Source: Ampullaceana balthica
Lineage: Eukaryota; Mollusca; Gastropoda; Lymnaeidae
Direction of reading: 5' to 3'
NCBI GenBank assembly: GCA_944989445.1
Contig: CALYLW010000319.1
Coordinates: 447,001-511,000, forward strand
DNA: 64,000 nucleotides
Made by a program: the position numbers and the translations under genes. Below, piece by piece: positions 44,001 to 55,300 of this stretch (the first letter of the stretch is position 1; each line of letters begins with the position of its first letter). The notes below the pieces were generated by a model that saw nothing but the letters and a program-made list of their open reading frames with translations, searched no databases and was not told where the DNA came from.

Positions 44001-47000
44001 TATGAACTGCTGTAATAATTTAAACAATTATTAACTTGAAATCTGCAGGCAATAAGCTTTGTGGTTTGAGAAGAAAATATCATTGTATTTTTGGCAGTGA
44101 CATTCTGGGAAGTGGTTCCACTTTTTTAATTCATGTGACTATAAATGTTAATTACACATTTGCTGTCTGGGGTAGAGTGTGTGGGAGGGGGGGGGGTAAA
44201 TGAGATGGGTTTAAGTTAAGGTTGTTAACGGTCCCGTTTAATCAGGATCGGTTAACCGCAACTTTACTTACTGTTAAGATGCAGGGCAGCATACGAGACT
44301 AACGGGAGCGAGGGTGACATCAAATCGCTTTCTTCATATTCCGGTATATAAATAATATACACGCCATCACATTTAGTTTAGTTCGCCTACGGCTAAAGAA
44401 TGTTTTATTTTTAAATTTGCTTAGTTGTTGAGGCCCTGTACAAGAGCTAACACACAGTGCGCGTTTGATGTGAACAACAGTCAAGGCCGCGACTGTTTCT
44501 ATTTATATTAATTATAGTCGGTTTCTTATAAAGACAAAGAAAGCTATAAAACCATATGAACCCTTGACCTAACGGCATTCTCTGGTCACCGGTTTATAGT
44601 CTGTTTCCCGCATTCAAAAAATTGATAGGCGCGAGCCGCTTAGTGAATTACCTACGAGAGTCATTTGATAGACGTAGCAAAGATACCGGGCGATTAATCG
44701 GTCCGCAAATTCGAGTTCGGTCATTTAGTGACAGTTTTCCTGCACCCTAAAGTAATTTGACGTAAGCTTACCACATTAATATAAAAACTGATATTTTCTT
44801 TTTAAAAATGTAATTGTTATGCGTTGGAAGGGGAGTATCGCGAGTGTAGCTCCAACCCTATTGGAACAGGAAAAATGTGCGTCGTGTGAGCCGCAAAATT
44901 CAATAATTCTGGCGAGTTGACGATTGAAAAATAATATGGTATGTAAATAAATTCCATTTTATCATCACTGATTATTCCGTAAGCTTCATAATTTTATTAT
45001 TATTTTTTAATTCGCGAGTTGACCGGCATCACACACAAGACACAAGAGAGTCAGTCACACAACGTCCCAAGAGGCGAGGCGTGGGTTTTTTAAACTTAGG
45101 AAAAATACATAGCTAACTTTAACAAACAGTTTAACCGGTCCTCTTATTTAGAACGGTTAATCACGAGTCATTAAAAAAAAATTAATAATTTACTATTAAC
45201 CATCACTGTTTACTTAATTCTTTGCAATTTTTTAAAATATTTTTTTTTATTTTTTAAATTCGCTGAATTGAGGGCATCGCGAAAAGAGCTCTACGCAAGT
45301 GGGGGAAGCAGACTTTGATGCGACCATCAGATGACGCGAGGCAAAAACATTCTCTCGTTGGTTCTCAAAACATAAGTCATATAGGGACTTGGGTTAAGCT
45401 GTCTTTTTTTTTGAACGGCTAACCGTTCCTCAAAAACGAGCGGTCTTATTAACCTTAGTTTAAGTCTTATGATTCAATTAATTTTCCATGTTATAAACCT
45501 AAAAGTTGAAAATTATTTCTGAGAAAATGTCATGTACAGCTGTAGAAGTATTTAAAAGACAGGTGTTACAATTGTTCATTTGTAAACCTCTTTCCTTGAA
45601 ACAGGTGTAGGTGAGACCCCTGGTATTGACAGTATGTATCCTGAAACCAAGGAACAGTTTGATCAGTTTGAACAAGCACTTAAAACAAAAATTACATTTT
45701 TTGAGGTAATCCATAAAATAAAACAAATAATTAAAGCTTGGCATGTTTGAAAGGATCCAGTGTGCATAGATTATAGATGGGTATTTATTAATTAAGGTAT
45801 TTGTATAAGTCTTCCCAGCACAGTTTTATGAAGGAAATATTTAGAAAGAAAAGAGGGCTCCAACCACAAGAAAACTATGCTGAAACACCATGCTCTGGAA
45901 CAATATAAAATAAAGAAAATATTAATATTTTCAGACACCAATGACTTTATCTCTTTGTATCTTCTTAATGGGGAAAAAAGACATTTCAATTTGTTTGTCA
46001 GTCACTACTATACATTGTAGTAAAATATTTGAAAAACTATGGTTCCTATTGACTGACTTGGCATAATGTACTGATTGACTAATTGAGAAGTATATTTTTT
46101 CTTTTACTAATTGATCAATTAAGCAAATATAAATGGCTTTTCTACAAAATCTGCAGGTAAACATGTCTGTCACTGTCAGTGATTCACATCTCACCATGTC
46201 TGCCACTGTCAGTGATTCACATCTCACCATGTCTGCCACTGTCAGTGATTCACATCTCACCATGTCTGCCACTGTCAGTGATTCACATCTCAACTTTGTC
46301 AATTTATGTCAATCAATGATCAGTATATATAATGTTGCTTTAATCCCTTTGATTTAAATCTCAATTACTTTATTTTGTGTGTTTTATTTTACAGGGTAGC
46401 AAACTGTATCCAGCATTTATTGATAAGCTCATTCATGACATTACATTAACAAGTACGTTCAAAATTTGGGCCTGATTAATTGTAGAACTTAAAATAATTT
46501 GTTTTTGAAAATATTTGTGAGCTCTTTTTCTAAATAAGCAGTGCCTTATGTTTGTTAAATTGTCTTGAAGTGAATATGTTGTATAATTGTTTTGTTTTAG
46601 TCATTGATCACCCTTATGTTTGTTAAATTGTCTTGAAGTGAATATGTTGTAGAATTGTTTGGTTTTAGTCATTGATCACCCTTATGTTTGTTAAATTGTC
46701 TTGAAGTGAATATGTTGTATAATTGTTTGGTTTTAGTCACTGATCACCAACATTTTATTAAGAATAAATATTATTTTAAGTGGCAGCTGATGATGTCAAA
46801 CGAATCGCCAATGCTGTAACTGTTTTGTATCATGAAAAGGAGCGACAAAGAAAGGTATGTAAAGATGGTTTTGTAGCGACAAAGAAAGGTATGTAAAGAT
46901 GGTTTTGTAGCGACAAAGAAAGGTATGTAAAGATGGTTTTGTAGCGACAAAGAAAGGTATGTAAAGATGGTTTTGTAGCGACAAACAAAGGTATGTAAAG

Positions 47001-48423
47001 ATGGTTTTGTAGCGACAAACAAAGGTATGTAAAGATAGTTTTGTAGCGACAAAGAAAGGTATGTAAAGATGGTTTTTTAGCGACAAACAAAGGTATGTAA
47101 AGATGGTTTTGTAGCGACAAAGAAAGGTATGTAAAGATGGTTTTGTAGCGACAAAGAAAGGTATGTAAAGATGGTTTTGTAATTGTCAAGGCATTTAGAA
47201 ATGTTGATATTATGATCTTTTTGTCATAAATGATTAAATCACATGATAACATTAGAGAGCATAACATGGACATATTTTCTAAAATTACATGACATCAATT
47301 ACAGAAATGAAACAAACATTTTTCAAAATCTATTGAGCTAATATTTCTCCCATTTAATGGAAAGAAATAACAAGCCCATTTGTACATACAATGTAAATGA
47401 CAAAAAGCTGATTTCTATAGAGTGATTTTTCTATTAAATCATTATATTTATTGGTATTTCCCAATACCTGATCATATCAGCAGTGACACTAAAGAAAAAA
47501 GATTTTTAAAGGTCAACCAATCACTGTTATGACAGTTCTATGGTTAAAAGATATTTATATATTATTTTTTTTTAAAAGCAGTAAAGACATTAATTCAATG
47601 TTGCCCTACAATTGTTTTAAAGAAAAGGACAGAAAGAAACCTATTGCAATTTCTATTTCTTCTTTTTTACTTCTATGTACAGCTGACAGTCTTTAAGGAT
47701 AGGGATTTTCATATTATTAGAAAAATATACATCCATTTAATGTGCAATACTAATAATAATAAATAAATTGATAATTTATCTAGCGCTTTACCCCAATAAG
47801 AAACTGGGCTGACATGGCTTGACATAAAAATATTAACATGCATATAAATATCAATGCATTCATAAACAATCATATCCTAACAACCACATAAATGACATTT
47901 CAGTACACATAAGCTACATTTATATATTACATTATACCTAATATGTTCTAGTTAAAATTTGCCTGTTTATTTTACTCATATACTAGAGAAATATAGACCA
48001 AGGGTATCACATGAAACAAAATACTTAACAGAATATCATTCTCTAAACTATAATAGGAAATAAAGTTAAGAAGATTATATACATGATTATAAAGCATAGT
48101 AAGATTTATTCTGCCTAAAAAAGGTTAATAAGTCAGTGTGTAAATTAAAATGTTTAAATATAATATAAATGTTTTGGGTCTTAATAAAATAGTCAATAAA
48201 CCCTGTCAGTGATAAAATGACTATACATTTTATTTTATGCTGGATAAGTCAAATATTCTTTTTAAATAGGTCCTAAATGTCTGTTATGTTTCAGGAACAG
48301 GCCAAAACTCAAAAGAAAAAGAAACCAAAAGCCACAATCAGAGTTGATAAAGCTGATGATTTGGGCTTGGCAGATGTTTCGGAAGGCAATTATTATGATG
48401 ATGAAGATGATGACTTCATATAG
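41002..48423 (+). CDS. EIF3J: Eukaryotic translation initiation factor 3 subunit J, complete (245 aa, 9 exons)
   Basis: eIF3j (yeast Hcr1) is a loosely bound eIF3 subunit that occupies the 40S decoding centre and aids eIF3 binding, start selection and recycling. Exons: 41002-41014, 41114-41208, 41850-41934, 43644-43726, 43900-43999, 45605-45705, 46395-46452, 46781-46854, 48295-48423. Total 738 nt; all phases agree. The start AAGATGG has purine at -3 and G at +4. The N-terminus is acidic and Trp-containing (MDDWEKEDFDPV, RWDGEDEEDEVKDNWEDD), as in the eIF3b-binding segment of the family. A charged helical middle follows (AEEKLAEKIRLQKIQEEADL), then LAKGLFGVGETPGIDSMYP, a conserved core, a Lys-rich run (KTQKKKKPKATIRV) and the acidic end YYDDEDDDFI. 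Length is close to human (258 aa). Introns carry transposons and minisatellites; exon 8's donor is copied ten times. Confidence 0.96.
42227..43138. mobile_element. TTAA-flanked DNA transposon remnant in EIF3J intron 3
   Basis: The left end TTAA-GGGCATACAGCG (42223-42238) and right end CTGCATACCC-TTAA (to 43142) form short inverted termini GGGYATRCAG next to the same TTAA on both sides. A TTAA duplication fits piggyBac or Kolobok types. The 912-bp interior is AT-rich and has no coding frame that I recognise. Terminal similarity beyond ~11 bp is weak, so the call rests mostly on position and TTAA. Confidence 0.5.
44217..45457. mobile_element. 1.24-kb DNA transposon with 8-bp duplication in EIF3J intron 5
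   Basis: The left end TAAGGTTGTTAACGGTCCCG and the reversed right end TAAGGTTAATAAGACCGCTC are related over about 40 bp, both continuing to GGA(T)CGGTTA-(A/G)CCG. The flanks GTTTAAGT at 44209-44216 and 45458-45465 are identical, so the insertion borders are exact. An 8-bp duplication suggests hAT. The interior is non-coding but less AT-rich than the intron, and two internal stretches (about 44980-45040 and 45240-45300) resemble each other, each with an AATTCGC-G-TTGA-GGCATC pattern. Confidence 0.82.
46160..46292 (+). repeat. 33-bp repeat, 4 copies, EIF3J intron 6
   Basis: The core is ACTGTCAGTGATTCACATCT then CACCATGTCTGCC. It lies about 100 bp before the exon 7 acceptor. Confidence 0.93.
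46550..46748 (+). repeat. ~68-bp repeat, 3 copies, EIF3J intron 7
   Basis: TTATGTTTGTTAAATTGTCT then TGAAGTGAATATGTTGTA, AATTGTTTGGTTTTAGTCA and TTGATCACC recurs three times. Each copy ends in TTTTAG, a potential splice acceptor, but the exon 8 junction used in the gene model is a separate one at 46780. Confidence 0.9.
46841..47182 (+). repeat. 34-bp array that multiplies the EIF3J exon 8 splice donor (10 donors)
   Basis: The unit is 14 nt of exon end (AGCGACAAAGAAAG) plus 20 nt of intron start (GTATGTAAAGATGGTTTTGT). Identical or near-identical GTATGT donors follow at 46855, 46889, 46923, 46957, 46991, 47025, 47059, 47093, 47127 and 47161. Only the first joins exon 9 in frame (phase 0). Using a later donor would add multiples of 34 nt; reading on from the first donor meets TAA within the second unit's intron part. 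Confidence 0.95.
47183..48294. other. EIF3J intron 8 remainder
   Basis: AT-rich unique sequence. About 47745-47800 holds AATAATAATAAATAAATTGA then TTTATCTAGCGCTTTACC, a motif common at the ends of dispersed invertebrate repeats, so a small decayed repeat is likely there. No coding segment or splice-bounded extra exon was recognised. Confidence 0.4.
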
Positions 48424-50340
48424 CACTTATGTACATAGTATTTACTTGGTTCTTGTTTGTATGTTTTTTTTCTCCATATTTAATTTGTCTGAAGCTGTTG
48501 TCTTTCCACTGTGCCTAATTTTAATTTCTAATCTGTCCTATTTTCATTGACCTAATGGTAAGATAGATTATTGATATCAGACTCATCTTCAAATAATTTA
48601 AATAAAAATATACTGCAACTCTCTAAACGCTACTTCAAGTTAGTAGCTACAATGATGATTAGCTTTAATGTTAAATTTAGATCCAATTTGTACAAGTGGT
48701 GGAGGAATGGGGTGGAATATACAATTATTGTCCATGTCATTACAGAAACTCTCTTGATTCTTTTCACTAATATTTTTAAAAATTATAATATAACCTGTTG
48801 CTTTTTGTTTGAAATTTAAATTTGGAAATTGCAAATTATTTGAAATATTAAAAATAAATTTTATTATTGAATCAGGTTTTTTACAATTTAAAAAGTTTCA
48901 TGCTATAAGAAACGGTAAATCTGTGATTGAATATCACGTTTATATGCAGACACAATTAACTGTATTTAATAATTACATTATATGTTTAATAACTGTTAGA
49001 AAAATTACAAAAATAGTTTTGTATATGTGGTTGTAGATCAAAATGGCAGTGGAAAGGCTACAAATATCAATTTCACTTTTTGAAATACAGGAATTCCTGT
49101 ACATGCATATAATATAAATAGCCTGAAATTATCTTGTCATTTGATGTGATGAAGTTCAAATATTTAACTCCCTTGAATTAAACAACTCAGTGATAGTCTG
49201 TTGTATTCCTATCCCTTCTTGTATGAAGCAAGGTACTTTATGCATGTGCTTCAATACTTTGAGACATGTCATTGAATTCAGGTTATATATTTGTGTTCAA
49301 AACTTGTCATTTAGATTTTTTAAAAGAAAAATGCTCTTAAATTTTTATCACCAAATTATTTTAAATTATTGTTGATGTTCATTTTGTTTGGGAATATGTA
49401 ATTGTTCAGAATTTGCTTTTGTTGAAAACTGATTGAACTAAACACATTGATGCCCAGTCATTAAACCACTGCACCAGACTCTAGGTCCTTAAATATAGAT
49501 TAATTTGTTGTCTTTTCTCTTAAACGCAATATTCATAATTTATACGTGTTTTCAGCTTCACAAAAATAAGTTTTTAAACTGAATAAATGCATGCTGAAGT
49601 TGATTATTTATCATGAAACTAGAAATACATGATAACTGAATAAGACCAAAAATGCTCTTGTTTTAATTGTATGTAAATAATGAGAATGTCACTGGGTTGT
49701 AGTTAACTGATTGATTCCCTTACAGATGGCAGTTTTTCTATGTAATAGTAAACACGTCAGTGATGTCAGTGATGATTTGACTTTTATGATTTATACATTC
49801 TTTTCGCAAACTGGTCAAAGGATGAAACTCTAATAATAAAACATTACAAGTCAGTACTTGTTTATCAAAGTTTATTCTATTTAGTGTCCTTTAATAAACT
49901 ACTCTTGTTTAACCAATAGGCACATGTCACAGAGCTTCTTAAACTTACACCTACTCATTGATGGGGACTTGATATCTGTCACAGTGGAACAACCAAATAT
50001 ATTGTTGCTGTATGTACCAACAGTCACAGTGGAACAACCAAATATATTGTTGTAATGAATCAGCGATATAAAAATGATGACATTAAAATACTACTATAGT
50101 GCAGTGGTGTAAAAACAATGAGCAGAGAAGGGCCAAAGTTTGTTGTTTTTTTTTGATTGTGTAAACAAAGTCATAAAAATAAATTGAAGTAAAAAAAAGT
50201 TTTTTAAAATCCATGTTTTTATAATATTATAAGTATAAGCGGACTGAAAAGAAGAAAAATAAAAAAAATTCAACACAATTGTGAAGGAAAAATCTTTTTC
50301 TGGATTGATACAAATTTCAAACTTATATGCTCAAGTACTA
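48424..50340. other. EIF3J 3' UTR and downstream unique AT-rich DNA
   Basis: No gene recognised. A ~46-bp direct duplication (GTCACAGTGGAACAACCAAA then TATATTGTTG) occurs near 49977 and 50023. Small open frames here have no recognisable domains and AT-driven composition. Confidence 0.5.
48601..48606 (+). terminator. Candidate EIF3J polyadenylation signal
   Basis: AATAAA lies 178 nt after the stop codon, with a G/T-rich stretch (TGGTGGAGGAATGGGGTGG) about 95 nt further on. Other AATAAA motifs occur downstream (near 49580 and 49836), so a longer 3' UTR is equally possible. Confidence 0.3.
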
Positions 50341-50359
50341 TGATGTACATTTGTAATAT

Positions 50360-50476
50360 GACTAAAAACGTGGGGCGGGCGCTTCTCAGGCTTAACTAAT
50401 TCAATTCACTCATTTTCTAACTCGGCATTTGTAAACCCTAATCATTTTTGCCAAGGGCCCGCCCACGGTTTTAGTC
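50360..50476. mobile_element. Small palindromic repeat, probable MITE
   Basis: The left arm ACTAAAAACGTGGGGCGGGC and the reversed right arm ACTAAAACCGTGGGCGGGCC enclose about 75 bp. The GC-rich arms stand out in AT-rich DNA. I could not find a convincing target-site duplication. Confidence 0.5.
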
Positions 50477-50479
50477 CCT

Positions 50480-51267
50480 TAAATTCACTATTCCGACAAA
50501 ATAAAAGTAAACTTTTAAATAATTTTATTTCAAGTTTTAGTTTCAACATTACTCATTACTTTAACTTTCTTAATAACTTTACTTACATAATGTCACAGAC
50601 ACGAAGAACTTTAAAAAAAATAATGGAGGGCTTAGTTAAAGTTATTTTCAATAGCACATGCATTAAAACACACAGAATGAGAGAGCCATTTATTTGACAC
50701 TAACTCAATTATGTTATCGAGGGTATATTTTAAAATAATTAAAAACTGTCTACTTATCAATCAACAGGAAGTAGACTAAAAATAATGAATAAAATTCATA
50801 ATACTTCCGGACGTTGAATTTCGTATTTACTAGCCATTACGGTTCATTACCAGGTGTATATTTCCTATTGTGACATGTCTTAGCTCTTATTTAACATGTT
50901 ACACGTAACTATTATGTTGCTGTACATTAATTTCCACGTTTTCATCCCTCATCTCTATACCGCAATGCAGTATTTTACTTTTACCTAATTTATAAACAAA
51001 ATTTTATCAACTACTAACGGCCCAATGACATTTGGCACTCCTTTATTTAGTTTTTGTTGATGTGAAATGAAAAGGTTTTTGAAAATTTTTAACCCAGTGT
51101 AAAGGAATTTCTTTCATTACAAAGTTCATGTGACAAGTGCATTCTATTTACTATGTCTGTGTGACTGCCAGTTAACATTTTGATCATTTTATTTTAAATT
51201 GATACAGTCATAAATCCTACCCTTTATTCTGACTTTTCCATTAACTGAATTTTTCTGTCGAGGGGAT
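50480..51267. other. Unique AT-rich sequence upstream of the hAT remnant
   Basis: I see nothing recognisable. In particular I did not find a left terminal repeat matching the GC-rich motif at 58310-58375. Confidence 0.4.
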
Positions 51268-51611
51268 ATGGCTCCAAAACGAGATCGCGATTTTGGCAGA
51301 AAGTATAATAGTGGCAATCGAAAGAAAAAACAAAAAGCAACGCAGGAAAGTCAAATTAAGGCATTAACAGGATCTCTCAATAAATTCCTTGTACAACATC
51401 AAAGTTTGACAACATCGTCAACTTCTAAAGAATACAAAGAGGAAGCAACGTATGAAAATAACAGGTTCTTATATCGGCACTTCTGATGGGATTGTTGATA
51501 CTTCCCAGATTACAGGGACACTCACATCTGCAACTGTCAATGAAGAAACAGGAATTGTTTGGTTTGATAAATGTAAGTGATGATTTGAGTGATCCATCAA
51601 CTTGGCCGGAA

Positions 51612-51916
51612 TATATGAATGCAGACACTACAGATTATATGAATGCAGACACTACAGAATATATGAATGCAGACACTACAGAATATATGAATGCAGACAC
51701 TACAGAATATATGAATGCAGACACTACAGAATATATGAATGCAGACACTAGAATAAATGAATGCAGACACTACAGAATATATGAATGCAGACACTACAGA
51801 ATATATGAAAGCAGACACTACAGAATATATGAATGCAGACACTACAGAATATATGAATGCAGACACTACAGAATATATGAATGCAGACACTACAGAATAT
51901 ATGAATGCAGACACTC
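51612..51916 (+). repeat. 24-bp array inside the hAT transposase, about 12-13 copies
   Basis: The core is TATATGAATGCAGACACTAC then AGAA. In frame it reads YMNADTTE. One unit near 51748-51760 is two bases short, which shifts the frame midway. Because the unit is 8 codons, both frames stay open to the end of the array. Confidence 0.95.
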
Positions 51917-52022
51917 GTGTTACAATTATTGGCAAGGGTCAGGGGCCTAAAAAATTGAAGAAAAAGATTTTCCTTCAGATAATAATAGACGGAAATTTTC
52001 TACAACCTTCTGCAAACGAAAT

Positions 52023-52318
52023 ATGGAAAATGGAGAAGTTTTCAATAGAAAATGTCTTATATATTCAACAGCTAAGAACAAAATGTTTTGTTTCTGTTGC
52101 AAACTTTTTGGCAACACTTTGTCTGCTCTGGGATCCGACCGGATTTGTGACTGGAAAAATGCCAGTGTGAGTGTGAGACTGTCTGATCATGAGAAATCAA
52201 AAGGACATATGACATCTACTTTGGAATGGTTTGAGCTGGGAAACAGGCTAACAACACGATGCACTATTGACAAGCAAGGCCAAAAACTAATTAACAGTGA
52301 AAAGGATCGTTGTCCTAG
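52023..52318 (+). pseudogene. hAT transposase fragment: TTF-type zinc finger
   Basis: About 98 codons with the ordered Cys/His pattern FCFCCKLF ... SDHEKSKGHM and the typical DWKNAS stretch before it. The frame differs from that of the upstream 51757-52170 piece, so a frameshift lies near 52030. It ends in KDRC, where the minisatellite begins. Confidence 0.8.
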
Positions 52319-55300
52319 TTGACATAGTGTATTTCAACGTCTCATGTTGACATAGTGTATTTCAACGTCTCATGTTGACATAGTGTATTTCAACATCTCA
52401 TGTTGACATAGTGTATCTCAACGTCTCATGTTGACATAGTGTATTTAAACATCTCATGTTGACATAGTGTATTTAAACATCTCATGTTGACATAGTGTAT
52501 TTAAACATCTCATGTTGACATAGTGTATTTAAACATCTCATGTTGACATAGTGTATTTAAACATCTCATGTTGACATAGTGTATTTAAACATCTCATGTT
52601 GACATAGTGTATTTAAACATCTCATGTTGACATAGTGTATTTAAACATCTCATGTTGACATAGTGTATTTAAACATCTCATGTTGACATAGTGTATTTAA
52701 ACATCTCATGTTGACATAGTGTATTTAAACATCTCATGTTGACATAGTGTATTTAAACATCTCATGTTGACATAGTGTATTTAAACATCTCATGTTGGCA
52801 TAGTGTATTTAAACATCTCATGTTGACATAGTGTATTTAAACATCTCATGTTGACATAGTGTATTTAAACATCTCATGTTGACATAGTGTATTTCAACAT
52901 CTCATGTTGGCATAGTGTATTTCAACGTCTCATGTTGACATAGTGTATCTCAACATCTCATGTTGGCATAGTGTATTTCAACATCTCATGTTGGCATAGT
53001 GTATCTCAACGTCTCATGTTGACATAGTGTATCTCAACGTCTCATGTTGACATAGTGTATCTCAACGTCTCATGTTGACATAGTGTATCTCAACGTCTCA
53101 TGTTGACATAGTGTATTTCAACATCTCATGTTGACATTGTGTATTTCAACGTCTCATGTTGACATAGTGTATCTCAACGTCTCATGTTGACATAGTGTAT
53201 CTCAACATCTCATGTTGACATAGTGTATTTAAACATCTCATGTTGACATAGTGTATTTCAACATCTCATGTTGGCATAGTGTATTTCAACGTCTCATGTT
53301 GACATAGTGTATCTCAACATCTCATGTTGGCATAGTGTATTTCAACATCTCATGTTGGCATAGTGTATCTCAACGTCTCATGTTGACATAGTGTATCTCA
53401 ACGTCTCATGTTGACATAGTGTATCTCAACGTCTCATGTTGACATAGTGTATCTCAACGTCTCATGTTGACATAGTGTATTTCAACATCTCATGTTGACA
53501 TTGTGTATTTCAACGTCTCATGTTGACATAGTGTATCTCAACGTCTCATGTTGACATAGTGTATCTCAACATCTCATGTTGACATAGTGTATTTCAACAT
53601 CTCATGTTGACATAGTGTATTTCAACATCTCATGTTGACATAGTGTATTTCAACGTCTCATGTTGGCATAGTGTATTTCAACGTCTCATGTTGACATAGT
53701 GTATCTCAACATCTCATGTTGGCATAGTGTATCTCAACGTCTCATATTGGCATAGTGTATTTCAACATCTCATGTTGGCATAGTGTATTTCAACATCTCA
53801 TGTTGGCATAGTGTATCTCAACGTCTCATGTTGACATAGTGTATATCAACGTCTCATGTTGACATAGTGTATCTCAACGTCTCATGTTGGCACAGTGTAT
53901 TTCAACATCTCATGTTGGCATAGTGTATTTCAACATCTCATGTTGGCACAGTGTATTTCAACGTCTCATGTTGGCATAGTGTATTTCAACATCTCATGTT
54001 GACATAGTGTATCTCAACGTCTCATGTTGGCATAGTGTATTTCAACATCTGATGTTGACATAGTGTATCTCAACGTCTCATGTTGGCATAGTGTATTTCA
54101 ACGTCTCATGTTGGCATAGTGTATTTCAACGTCTCATGTTGGCACAGTGTTTTTCAACATCTCATGTTGGCATAGTGTATTTCAACATCTCATGTTGGCA
54201 CAGTGTATTTCAACGTCTCATGTTGGCATAGTGTATTTCAACATCTCATGTTGACATAGTGTATCTCAACGTCTCATGTTGGCATAGTGTATTTCAACAT
54301 CTCATGTTGACATAGTGTATCTCAACGTCTCATGTTGACATAGTGTATCTCAACGTCTCATGTTGACATAGTGTATTTCAACGTCTCATGTTGACATAGT
54401 GTATTTCAACGTCTCATGTTGGCATAGTGTATTTCAACATCTCATGTTGACATAGTGTATCTCAACGTCTCATGTTGACATAGTGTATTTCAACATCTCA
54501 TGTTGACATAGTGTATTTCAACGTCTCATGTTGACATAGTGTATCTCAACGTCTCATGTTGGCATAGTGTATTTCAACATCTCATGTTGACATAGTGTAT
54601 CTCAACGTCTCATGTTGACATAGTGTATTTCAACATCTCATGTTGACATAGTGTATTTCAACGTCTCATGTTGACATAGTGTATCTCAACGTCTCATGTT
54701 GGCATAGTGTATTTCAACATCTCATGTTGACATAGTGTATTTCAACATCTCATGTTGACATAGTGTATTTCAACGTCTCATGTTGACATAGTGTATCTCA
54801 ACGTCTCATGTTGACATAGTGTATTTCAACGTCTCATGTTGACATAGTGTATTTCAACATCTCATGTTGACATAGTGTATTTCAACATCTCATGTTGGCA
54901 TAGTGTATTTAAACATCTCATGTTGACATAGTGTATTTAAACATCTCATGTTGACATAGTGTATTTAAACATCTCATGTTGACATAGTGTATTTCAACAT
55001 CTCATGTTGACATAGTGTATTTAAACATCTCATGTTGACATAGTGTATTTCAACATCTCATGTTGACATAGTGTATTTCAACATCTCATGTTGACATAGT
55101 GTATTTCAACATCTCATGTTGACATAGTGTATCTCAACGTCTCATGTTGACATAGTGTATCTCAACGTCTCATGTTGACATAGTGTATTTCAACATCTCA
55201 TGTTGACATAGTGTATTTCAACGTCTCATGTTGACATAGTGTATTTCAACATCTCATGTTGACATAGTGTATTTAAACATCTCATGTTGGCATAGTGTAT

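Noticed and set aside
44000..44034. Extension of EIF3J exon 5 into an in-frame stop (71-codon frame at 43819)
   Set aside because: The GTATGA donor at 44000 and the phase match to exon 6 at 45605 restore the conserved LFGVGETPGID segment; the unspliced reading loses it.
48344..49375. Several 60-82-codon frames downstream of EIF3J
   Set aside because: AT-rich 3' flank, no domains, no splice pattern and no homology that I recognise. One overlaps EIF3J exon 9 in another frame.
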